Shown piece by piece: positions 1 through 6,691 of a stretch of DNA of 8,904 bases (position 1 is its first letter; the number at the start of each line of letters is the position of its first letter). Below the pieces are notes generated by a model. It had not been told where the DNA came from. It saw only the letters and a list, made by a program, of their open reading frames with translations, and made no database searches. The translations under genes and the position numbers were made by a program. The stretch spans positions 1 to 8,904 of the forward strand of contig JAPLYJ010000007.1 of NCBI GenBank assembly GCA_026395655.1, written 5' to 3'. This stretch comes from Candidatus Parcubacteria bacterium. GTDB lineage: Bacteria > Patescibacteriota > Minisyncoccia > UBA6257 > JAPLYJ01.

Positions 1-9
1 CCAGATTTT

Positions 10-522
10 TTATTTTTGGCTTATTTCTTCTCTAATCTTACGTAAATCAATAAATTTAGCTCTTTCTAATAATTCTTTTGAAATATGGCCCCTGGTAGAC
101 ATTACAATGATTTGTTTGCCTGCTTTTTTAATCCTATCAATCGGAGTAGCAAAATCACTATCTCCTGAAATCAATACGGCTGTGTCGTATTGATTTTTCA
201 TATCGTCCATTTCAAACGCAAGCTCTATATCAAGATTGTTTTTCCAATGATAACCACCTTCGCGATTTTTAATTTTCTTTATTACTTTCGTACAAACGGT
301 GTACCCATTAATTTCAAGCATATCCAAAAACTTAGATTGTTTAATGTTATGTTCATCTTTACCGCTATAAATAAAGCATTTGGTATCATTACCACACTCT
401 TTTTTGAAATATTGCATTAATTTCTGATATGAAATCTTCCAACCTAAAGTTCGCTGGGAGTAAAACACATTCTCGGCATCTATAAAAACATATACTCTAC
501 CTTTTTTAAATTTATGTAGCAT
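10..522 (-). CDS. NYN-domain (LabA/DUF88-like) putative ribonuclease
   Basis: A 170-residue protein with the NYN/PIN-like fold signature. A beta-strand ending in FIDAEN (D15, N18) opens the domain, LDIELA (D98) sits in the middle, and ISGDSDF (D121, D123) follows; these acidic residues form the expected metal site of this family. NYN proteins of the LabA/DUF88 group are thought to act on RNA, but the substrate here is unknown. The whole protein is essentially one domain with no membrane segment or signal peptide. The frame is open upstream to a TTG at 562-564, but that TTG is part of a promoter -35 box, so I chose the ATG at 520-522, which begins MLHKFKKG. A GGGTG lies 6 nt before it. It stands 3' of gyrB but has its own promoter, so it is probably expressed independently. 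Fold assignment is firm; activity is inferred. Confidence 0.85.
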   Translation of the reverse strand: MLHKFKKGRVYVFIDAENVFYSQRTLGWKISYQKLMQYFKKECGNDTKCFIYSGKDEHNIKQSKFLDMLEINGYTVCTKVIKKIKNREGGYHWKNNLDIELAFEMDDMKNQYDTAVLISGDSDFATPIDRIKKAGKQIIVMSTRGHISKELLERAKFIDLRKIREEISQK

Positions 523-534
523 AAAAACACCCTG

Positions 535-564
535 ATTGTAGCAGATATTAATAATTTTTGTCAA
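535..564 (-). promoter_or_regulatory. Promoter of the NYN gene
   Basis: On the minus strand, TTGACA (559-564) is separated by 18 nt from TACAAT (535-540). A TGC directly precedes the -10, giving an extended -10 element. Only 12 nt separate the -10 from the ATG at 522, so transcription would begin about 5-7 nt before the start codon. No experimental start is available. Confidence 0.7.
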
Positions 565-603
565 TTATTGCTCAAAATAAAAAATGACATCCAGCCTATG
601 CCA

Positions 604-631
604 TTGACAACTTATAAAGATTTGCTATATT
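604..631 (+). promoter_or_regulatory. Plus-strand promoter in front of a short hairpin
   Basis: TTGACA (604-609), a 16-nt spacer and TATATT (626-631), with TGC just before the -10. It points towards the 3' end of gyrB, where there is no plus-strand gene. The predicted start near 638 lies 11 nt before a terminator hairpin (649-675). The layout resembles the minus-strand unit at 6444-6523. Confidence 0.55.
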
Positions 632-637
632 AATAAT

Positions 638-683
638 GTGATAACACTCTGGAGTATCTTTTAAGATAGCTCCAGATTTTTTT
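638..683 (+). ncRNA. Possible tiny RNA (~46 nt) from a promoter-terminator unit
   Basis: This is inferred from a good promoter at 604-631 and an intrinsic terminator at 649-683 with no gene between them. The RNA would have about 11 unpaired nucleotides, a 27-nt hairpin and a U-tail. I recognise no known RNA family. A GTG at 638 opens only an 8-codon frame, which I do not consider coding. The simpler alternative is that the hairpin just marks the end of the gyrB transcript. Confidence 0.3.
649..683 (+). terminator. Rho-independent terminator (plus strand), 3' of gyrB
   Basis: CTGGAG (649-654) pairs with CTCCAG (670-675) and TATCTT (655-660) with AAGATA (663-668), leaving one bulged G at 669. 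Seven Ts (677-683) follow on the plus strand. On the minus strand the same hairpin lies just beyond the gyrB stop codon, preceded by an A-run but followed by AGTGTTATC, which is not a U-tract. It therefore looks efficient on the plus strand and weak as a gyrB terminator. Confidence 0.7.
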
Positions 684-691
684 AATCAAAA

Positions 692-3196
692 TTAAACATC
701 CAAATTCTTTACCTTGGACGCATAAGCTTCTATAAATTTTTTGCGAGGTAAAACTTCGTCTCCCATCAAAACATCAAAAAGATGATCTGCTTCTTGAGCA
801 TCTAATACTTGAATTTGCTTTAAAACACGATTCTGGGGGTCCATGGTGGTATCCCAAAGCTGGATAGCATTCATTTCTCCTAAACCTTTGTAACGCTGAA
901 TACCAATCCCCTTTAAATCTGTTTCTTCTGTTTGAGGTTTTTCTTGTTCAATCCCAAATTCCGCATCACCATCAGATTCCATTTGTAATTTTAATTTTTT
1001 AACAGCTTTTGGTGTTTCTTCTTTAACAGGTTTACCTGTTAATTTTTTTAAAATAGTTTCTTTTTCCTGTTCGGTATATACAAAATGAACTTCTTTACCT
1101 TTTTGAATACGATACAAAGGTGGTTGGGCAATAAAAATATGTCCGGCTTCCACTAAAGCTTGGTAATACCGATAAAACAAAGTTAAAAGCAAGGTACGAA
1201 TATGAGCACCATCACTATCAGCATCAGCCATGATGATAATTTTCCCATATCTTAATTTTGCTAAACCAGCTTCATCAGAAGAAAGAGCTACACCCAAAGC
1301 TACAATCAAATCTCTGATAGCTTCTGAAGCCATCATCCTATCCATACGTGCTTTTTCAATATTTAAAATTTTACCACGCAAAGGTAGAATTGCTTGGAAT
1401 TGTCTGTCTCTACCCTGCTTGGCGCTATTGTGAACAAAAATCCCAGCTGCCAACGCAAAATTATGAGTACCAGATACTTCTAAATCATAAACATCTATTT
1501 TTTCTTCTAAAGAAAGTATTTTAATTATTTTATGATTGTAATGTATAACGCTTTCTTCCAATTTATATCCATTTAATAAATCAGAAGCTTCTAAATCTTT
1601 AGCCTGTTTATATCCCCCTTCTTTCTGCATAAAAAGATGATCAGGCGTACAAATAATTTCTTCATTATTGTCTAAAACAACTTTAATAACCTGTACTGCT
1701 TTTTTAGTGATTCTAGGATTTTCAATTAAACCAATGCCTATATTCCCATCCTCTTTAATGGTATAACAATAATTTTTCTTGCCTTCTTCATGCTCAGCTA
1801 CTAATTCTTTAAAAGTAATATCTCTGCCATCAGTTAGAGCTATTTTTGTATCTCCAGAAAAACAACCTCCGGCGCTCTCGCCTTCTACGATAAACAATTC
1901 TGATTCTTCGCTTTTTCGAGAAATACAATCTGCTAATTTACCAGGTAAGGCTGATCCCTCTAAGGCGCCTTTACGTAAAACATTTTCTCTGGCAGTTTTA
2001 GCAGCTTTACGGGCACGAGCAGAAAGTAAACCTTTTTCAATAATATGTTTAGCGTCTTCTTTGTTTTTTTCTAAAAATTCTTTAAATGATTCAGCTACCA
2101 CTTGCTCTACTCTAGTTCTAGCTTCAGGATTCCCTAATTTAGCTTTTGTCTGACCTTCAAATTGAGGTTCTCTTAATTTTACACTAACAATAGATACTAA
2201 ACCTTCTCGCACATCGTCTCCAGTTAAAGACAAACTATCTTCTTTAATTAATCCTTCACTGCGGGCATAATCATTTAAGGTACGAGTTAAAGCAGAACGG
2301 AAACCAGTCAAATGCATACCTCCTTCTATCGTTCTAATATTGTTAGCAAAACTTAGTTCTAATGTTTCTATATCCTGAATATATCTTAAAGCTACCTCTA
2401 CCTGATAGTCATCTAATTCTTGGTTAACGTAAAAAACATTTTTTTGAACAATAACATCATTGCGAGTTAGATATTTAACATAGGTAGTAATGCCTCCTTC
2501 AAAATGAAAAGTGTAGCTAGGGCAATTAGATTCTTTTCTTTCATCGTACGCTCTAATAATTACATTGGGAGTTAAATAAGCTTGTTCTCTTAAATGGTCA
2601 ATGATAGTTTTAAAATCAAAATGTATTTCATTAAAAATCTGAGGATCTGGTTCAAAAGAAATAGTAGTACCTGTTTGATGGCAGGAACCTGCTTTTTTAA
2701 CTTTATTTACAGGTTTACCATATTTATATTCCTGAAAATACAAAGAACCTTGACGGCAAACCTCTGCCCTTAAATTGGTAGACAAGGCATTAACCACAGA
2801 GACGCCTACACCGTGAAGACCACCAGCTACTTTATATGACTCACCTCCAAATTTACCACCAGCATGTAAGGTACACAAAACTGTTTCTAAAGCTGATTTT
2901 TTAGTTTGGGGATGAATATCTACCGGGATACCCCTACCATCATCAGCTACACTGATCTTTTCCCCTTCTAAAATCTTAATGGTAATATTTTGGCAAAATC
3001 CAGCCATGGCTTCATCCAAGCTGTTGTCTATTACTTCCCAAACCAAATGATGTAAACCAGAAACACCAGTGGAACCGATATACATGCCCGGTCTTTTACG
3101 TACTGGCTCTAGACCCTCTAAAACATAAATATCTTTGGCTTCGTAGGAAACATTTTGGGAATTTTTTAAATTCGATTCTTTTTTCTTAACAACCAT
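692..3196 (-). CDS. gyrB: DNA gyrase subunit B precursor with in-frame mini-intein
   Basis: ATPase subunit of the type IIA topoisomerase that introduces negative supercoils together with GyrA. The precursor has 834 residues; removing the 146-residue intein (445-590) leaves 688. Domains in order: GHKL ATPase with EVIDNSLDEA (54-63), DDGRGIP (85-91) and the GGLHGVGVS lid (125-133); transducer domain to about residue 420; TOPRIM with LFIVEGESAGG (434-444; catalytic E438) and DADSDG (658-663) after the intein; GyrB C-terminal region with QRYKGLGEMN (767-776) and a KNLDV end. The NLDV-type end and overall order favour GyrB over ParE. A charged linker at about 720-760 looks lineage-specific. The ATG follows the pheT stop by one nucleotide, with only a weak AAGATAAA upstream, suggesting translational coupling to pheT. 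gyrA is not in the window. Confidence 0.97.
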   Translation of the reverse strand: MVVKKKESNLKNSQNVSYEAKDIYVLEGLEPVRKRPGMYIGSTGVSGLHHLVWEVIDNSLDEAMAGFCQNITIKILEGEKISVADDGRGIPVDIHPQTKKSALETVLCTLHAGGKFGGESYKVAGGLHGVGVSVVNALSTNLRAEVCRQGSLYFQEYKYGKPVNKVKKAGSCHQTGTTISFEPDPQIFNEIHFDFKTIIDHLREQAYLTPNVIIRAYDERKESNCPSYTFHFEGGITTYVKYLTRNDVIVQKNVFYVNQELDDYQVEVALRYIQDIETLELSFANNIRTIEGGMHLTGFRSALTRTLNDYARSEGLIKEDSLSLTGDDVREGLVSIVSVKLREPQFEGQTKAKLGNPEARTRVEQVVAESFKEFLEKNKEDAKHIIEKGLLSARARKAAKTARENVLRKGALEGSALPGKLADCISRKSEESELFIVEGESAGGCFSGDTKIALTDGRDITFKELVAEHEEGKKNYCYTIKEDGNIGIGLIENPRITKKAVQVIKVVLDNNEEIICTPDHLFMQKEGGYKQAKDLEASDLLNGYKLEESVIHYNHKIIKILSLEEKIDVYDLEVSGTHNFALAAGIFVHNSAKQGRDRQFQAILPLRGKILNIEKARMDRMMASEAIRDLIVALGVALSSDEAGLAKLRYGKIIIMADADSDGAHIRTLLLTLFYRYYQALVEAGHIFIAQPPLYRIQKGKEVHFVYTEQEKETILKKLTGKPVKEETPKAVKKLKLQMESDGDAEFGIEQEKPQTEETDLKGIGIQRYKGLGEMNAIQLWDTTMDPQNRVLKQIQVLDAQEADHLFDVLMGDEVLPRKKFIEAYASKVKNLDV
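1427..1864 (-). mobile_element. GyrB mini-intein (146 aa, no homing endonuclease)
   Basis: An in-frame insertion splits the invariant GyrB motif SAGG/SAKQGRDR. It begins CFSGDTKIAL (block A, Cys1). It carries TPDH (intein residues 73-76; block B Thr and His) and VYDLEVSGTHNFAL (residues 125-138; block F). It ends FVHN (penultimate His145, Asn146; block G), with Ser as the first C-extein residue. All residues expected of a class 1 splicing intein are present, so it should splice itself out by Cys1 N-S acyl shift, transesterification to Ser+1 and Asn cyclisation. The stretch between blocks B and F is too short for a LAGLIDADG domain and none is visible, so the element cannot home by itself. GyrB inteins at this type of site are known from cyanobacteria; a specific relationship is not tested here. 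Confidence 0.95.
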
Positions 3197-3197
3197 T

Positions 3198-5255
3198 TTA
3201 TCTTATTTCTATATTTAATTTTTTAAAAGCGTTATAAACAGCATTCATGGCTTGATCTATTTCTTCTGATTTTAAAGCATGATCTGGTGCTCTAAAAATT
3301 AAATGAAAAGCCATACTTTTTTTATTTGACTGTATATTTTTACCCTCATAGATATCAAAAAGATCTATGTCTTCTAAAAGATTACCTGCTGTTTGGCTGA
3401 TAGTTTTAATAATTTCTTCTGCGCTAGTTTGTTTAAAAGCTAACAAAGATAAGTCTCTGATAACAGCTTGGTATTTAGGCAAAGGTTCGTATTCTCTTTC
3501 TTCGTCTATTTTTAACATTAATTTTTCTAAAAATATTTCCCAAACAACCATATGTCCTGATACGTCATAATATTTTTTAACATCGTTACTAGGTTCACCC
3601 ATTACGCCGATTATTTCTCCATTAATTTGCAAAGTAACCGCGCTATTCAAATTTAAAACAGATTGATAGGCTTCAGGCAATTCTTGATTAAAAGAAAAAT
3701 CATCTTTATCTAACCCCATTTTATTTAAAACACCCACTAAAAGGCTTTTAGCAGAATAAAACAATTCTTTTTGACCAGTATCTTTCACAGCTAAAACACC
3801 AGAAAGCATAGTTTCTTCTAGAACTTTCTTATTTTGCCAATGAAAAATTTTCCCTATCTCAAACAAATTCACCTGATCATAAAAACGGTAATTATCGCTG
3901 ACATTTTTAACTAAATTTAAAATTAAATTAGTTTTAAAATATTTATATGCAATACTATTAGGATTTAATATCTCTACTATCTTTTTTTGTTCCTTAGAAT
4001 CTAAAAGATTTTTTTCTGCCTCGCACATAAAAGCGTAATTGTATACTTCTTGTAAATTAATACCTTTAAGCCAATGACGCATCAAACTTTTAAATTGCCA
4101 AAGCTCATTAATAGGCGCTACTTTTAAAAATTCTTTAATAGGCGTACTAGGTAATTTATTGTATCCCCAATATCTGATAATCTCCCCAGCTAAGTCAGAA
4201 GGTCCTTCAATATCTTTGCGAACAACAGGAGGGGTAACTAAAAGTACCCTTGATTTTTTTGTTTTTGATATTAAAAAACCAAATGATTTTAAAATTTTTA
4301 TAGCTTCTTCTGTTTTTACTTCTAAACCTAAAAAGTCGCTAGCTTTATCCAAATTAAAAATAATAGGATTGATTTTAGGTAATTTCTTCAAAACATCTAT
4401 CTTACCTTTTAATACTTTACCCTGACAAATTTCTGAAATTAGAGAAGCTGCTCTGTCTAATGCTAAATCTATTAAATACGGAGAGATATTGTGTTCATAT
4501 CTCCAGCTAGCATCTGTTTTTAAATTTAATTTTTGGGAAGCTTTTCTAATATTAACGCCTTCAAAATTAGCAGCCTCAATGACTATTCTTTTTGTTTTAA
4601 AAGATATTTCTGCAAAAACTCCTCCTTTGATACCTGCTATGGCTAAAGGTTTTTCTGGATCTGCAATTAATAGAATGCTTTCATCTAAAATTCTTTCTGT
4701 GTTATCCAAAGTAATAATTTTTTCTCCTTTTTTAGCTTTTCTTACAATGATTTGTTTGATGCCTTTTTTATCAGATATTTTATCATAATCAAAGGCATGC
4801 AAAGGCTGACCATATTCCAGCATGACAAAATTAGTAATATCTACCACATTATTAATGGGTTTCAAACCGCAAGCTTTAATTCTTTCTTTTAACCATAAGG
4901 GAGACTCACCTACTTTAATATCTAATACCATCCTAGTAGCATATCTAAAACAAAGCTGATTTTCTAAAACAGAAACATTTAAATAATCTTTAATTTTTTC
5001 AGAAGATTCTTTTAATTTATTTTTAGGTTCTTTCAAAGTTAAATTAGTTAAGCTAGCTAATTCTTTTGCAATAGCTAAATGACCACTAGCGTCAGGTACG
5101 CGGTTAGCCAAAAGTTTAATATCTAAAACAGCATTTTTACCAGATCCTATAACCTTTGCTTCAAAAGTATGATCACTTAAAATCTCTGCTGCTTTTTTAA
5201 TATCAGGCAAAGAACCTTCTAAATAATCTTTAATCCAAAGGTAAGAAAATTTCAT
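3198..5255 (-). CDS. pheT: Phenylalanyl-tRNA synthetase beta subunit, short form
   Basis: Beta subunit of the (alpha-beta)2 PheRS that charges tRNA-Phe; it carries the editing site and helps position tRNA. It is 685 residues, against about 790-800 for typical bacterial PheT. The N-terminus MKFSYLWIKDYL (1-12) is normal, but residues 31-46 jump directly to the LLANRVPDASGHL strand. The OB-fold tRNA-binding (EMAP-like) insertion, about 110 residues, is therefore missing. B3/B4 editing domain (about 100-280) is intact: GQPLHAFD (149-156), AIAGIKGG (205-212), VIEAANF (225-231) and TDASWRYE (247-254). In B5 (about 295-370), RKDIEGPSDLAGEIIR (346-361) has Gly357 where a Glu of the usual DLxEE motif is expected. 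The catalytic-like core follows, and an FDX-ACB anticodon domain (about 590-685; FDIYEGKNI, FRAPDHAL) closes the protein. It starts 4 nt after the pheS stop. Confidence 0.96.
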   Translation of the reverse strand: MKFSYLWIKDYLEGSLPDIKKAAEILSDHTFEAKVIGSGKNAVLDIKLLANRVPDASGHLAIAKELASLTNLTLKEPKNKLKESSEKIKDYLNVSVLENQLCFRYATRMVLDIKVGESPLWLKERIKACGLKPINNVVDITNFVMLEYGQPLHAFDYDKISDKKGIKQIIVRKAKKGEKIITLDNTERILDESILLIADPEKPLAIAGIKGGVFAEISFKTKRIVIEAANFEGVNIRKASQKLNLKTDASWRYEHNISPYLIDLALDRAASLISEICQGKVLKGKIDVLKKLPKINPIIFNLDKASDFLGLEVKTEEAIKILKSFGFLISKTKKSRVLLVTPPVVRKDIEGPSDLAGEIIRYWGYNKLPSTPIKEFLKVAPINELWQFKSLMRHWLKGINLQEVYNYAFMCEAEKNLLDSKEQKKIVEILNPNSIAYKYFKTNLILNLVKNVSDNYRFYDQVNLFEIGKIFHWQNKKVLEETMLSGVLAVKDTGQKELFYSAKSLLVGVLNKMGLDKDDFSFNQELPEAYQSVLNLNSAVTLQINGEIIGVMGEPSNDVKKYYDVSGHMVVWEIFLEKLMLKIDEEREYEPLPKYQAVIRDLSLLAFKQTSAEEIIKTISQTAGNLLEDIDLFDIYEGKNIQSNKKSMAFHLIFRAPDHALKSEEIDQAMNAVYNAFKKLNIEIR

Positions 5256-5259
5256 ATCT

Positions 5260-6276
5260 TTAAAATTGTTTTAAAAACCTTAAATCTGCAGATTCGAACA
5301 AGCGAATTTCATCTATGCCATATTGAATCATGGCATAGCGTTCCAAGCCTAAACCAAAGGCAAACCCTTGATATCTGCCTTTCTCATATCCTACATTAGT
5401 TAAAACTTTTTCGTGCACCATGCCTGCACCCATCACTTCTATCCAACCAGTGTTAGAACAAAGCCTACAACCTTTGCCACGACATTTAAAACAGCTAATA
5501 TCCACTTCTACACCTGGAGAAACAAAGGGAAAGTAATCAGGACGAAAAATAATTTTAAAATCTTTTTTAAAAATATGTCTAACAGATTCTTCAATGATAT
5601 TTTTAAAATTAGCTAAAGTAATATCTTCTGAAACTACTAAACCTTCTATTTGATAAAATTGCATTTCATGAGTAGCGTCTGTAGCTTCGTGACGATATGC
5701 TCTACCTGGAACCAAAATACGAAAAGGTGGTTGATGCGTTTCCATGTATCTGATCTGATCGGGTGAAGTGTGAGTTCTTAACAAAAGGTTTTTTTCTTTT
5801 TCATCAGATTTAATCCAAAATGTATCCCACATATCTCTAGCCGGATGATTAGCAGGAACATTTAAAGCTTCAAAATTATGATAATCATCTTCTACTTCTG
5901 GGCCTTCTACTATTTCAAAACCCATTTTTTCAAAAACACTTACTACTTTTTCTGCCATTAAAGTTAAAGGATGAAGATGGCCATTTAAGGCAGATTTAAC
6001 TGGTACGGTATGATCCCAGGAGTCAGAAACAATTTGATTATTTTTTAAATCATCATTTTTCTCTTGATACATCTTTTCCCAAGATTGTCTGACCTTATTA
6101 GATAACGGACCTTGTATCTTTTTTTCTTCTAAAGGTAAATCTTTAAGCTGACGTAAAAAAAGAGCCAAGGCGCTTTTGCGGCCCAAATATGATATTCTCC
6201 ATTTTTCCAAAGACAATAAATCAGTTACTTGCAAGAGCTCTATTTTGGCTTCAGATGATATTTTTTCCCAATCCAT
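5260..6276 (-). CDS. pheS: Phenylalanyl-tRNA synthetase alpha subunit
   Basis: Class II catalytic subunit that activates phenylalanine and transfers it to tRNA-Phe in complex with PheT. It is 338 residues, the usual length. The N-terminal coiled-coil region (1-90) is followed by HPLTLM (102-107) and motif 1 around EIVEGPEVEDD (121-131). Motif 2 includes LLRTHTSP (165-172) and the GRAYRHEATDATHEMQFYQIEG region (191-212). Motif 3 is GFAFGLGLERYAM (304-316). A Cys cluster, CFKCRGKGCRLC (262-273), sits before TGWIEVMGAGMVH; such a cluster is seen in many bacterial PheS proteins and may bind zinc. The frame can be opened at a TTG (6292-6294), but that lies in the promoter, so the ATG at 6274-6276 (MDWEKI) was chosen. 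There is no Shine-Dalgarno; the mRNA is predicted to be leaderless. It is first in the cluster with pheT and gyrB. Confidence 0.97.
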   Translation of the reverse strand: MDWEKISSEAKIELLQVTDLLSLEKWRISYLGRKSALALFLRQLKDLPLEEKKIQGPLSNKVRQSWEKMYQEKNDDLKNNQIVSDSWDHTVPVKSALNGHLHPLTLMAEKVVSVFEKMGFEIVEGPEVEDDYHNFEALNVPANHPARDMWDTFWIKSDEKEKNLLLRTHTSPDQIRYMETHQPPFRILVPGRAYRHEATDATHEMQFYQIEGLVVSEDITLANFKNIIEESVRHIFKKDFKIIFRPDYFPFVSPGVEVDISCFKCRGKGCRLCSNTGWIEVMGAGMVHEKVLTNVGYEKGRYQGFAFGLGLERYAMIQYGIDEIRLFESADLRFLKQF

Positions 6277-6284
6277 ATATTTAT

Positions 6285-6313
6285 ATTTTATCAAAAATAC
6301 TGATTTTTTTCAA
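6285..6313 (-). promoter_or_regulatory. Proximal promoter of pheS-pheT-gyrB
   Basis: Minus strand: TTGAAA (6308-6313), a 17-nt spacer and TAAAAT (6285-6290), with TGA immediately before the -10 (extended -10). Only 8 nt lie between the -10 and the pheS ATG, so the start of transcription should fall within a few bases of the start codon. The region is AT-rich, so chance matches are possible. Confidence 0.55.
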
Positions 6314-6443
6314 GGATTTGTAATAATATATCTAGTACTCAAAACAACGAAAAATTAAGCTATAATTCAAGTATAAAATAGATATATTAATATCATATTC
6401 ATTTAAATATAGCCAAACTCTTAAAGATATTTCAAAAAAATTA

Positions 6444-6479
6444 TAAATAAAACAAAAGGCACCCATATAGGATGCCTTT
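6444..6479 (-). terminator. Terminator/attenuator hairpin just after a strong promoter, upstream of pheS
   Basis: On the minus strand AAAGGCATCC (6470-6479) pairs with GGGTGCCTTT (6455-6464) around the loop TATAT. This gives ten base pairs, one of them a G-U wobble. On the plus strand the same position would be a C-A mismatch, so the RNA is more likely read from the minus strand. A T-rich tail (TGTTTTATTT) follows. It starts about 10 nt after the expected start of transcription, so it would either end a very short RNA or control read-through into pheS about 200 nt downstream. Confidence 0.6.
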
Positions 6480-6495
6480 CATGTCTAGTATTTTC

Positions 6496-6523
6496 ATTAT
6501 AGCAAGCTGTTTTATATTGTCAA
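6496..6523 (-). promoter_or_regulatory. Consensus extended -10 promoter upstream of pheS
   Basis: Minus strand: perfect TTGACA (6518-6523), a 16-nt spacer, and perfect TATAAT (6496-6501) preceded by TGC. This is the best promoter match in the window. It points towards pheS, but a terminator-like hairpin (6455-6479) follows almost at once. The start of transcription would be near 6489. Confidence 0.7.
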
Positions 6524-6613
6524 TGTTTGTCTAGCTTATATAAATCGCTTTACAAACTTAACTAATATATCGCATACCTAATCCTTCTAAACCCTTTTTA
6601 AAATCCAAAAGAC

Positions 6614-6641
6614 TTGATATCTATTATAAATCTGTTAATAT
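6614..6641 (+). promoter_or_regulatory. Likely promoter of the tRNA cluster
   Basis: Plus strand: TTGATA (6614-6619), a 16-nt spacer and TAATAT (6636-6641), with TGT before the -10. Transcription would begin near 6648, giving a leader of about 100 nt before tRNA-fMet that contains the 6692-6734 hairpin. A weaker alternative, TTGCCC (6714-6719) with TATTGT (6736-6741), lies closer to the tRNA. Confidence 0.45.
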
Positions 6642-6691
6642 ATTTTGTAGTAGTGTAAAAGTGATTAGCGCCATCTCCCAAATATTTACAG

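Noticed and set aside
1427..1864. Homing endonuclease in the intein
   Set aside because: The interval between splicing blocks B and F is far too short and contains no LAGLIDADG or HNH motif.
1779..2153. 124-codon plus-strand frame opposite gyrB
   Set aside because: It is the mirror of conserved gyrB codons, with no start signal or domain.
6314..6443. T-box riboswitch upstream of pheS
   Set aside because: No T-box consensus (AGGGTGG-like bulge) or antiterminator pairing was found; only AT-rich sequence is present.
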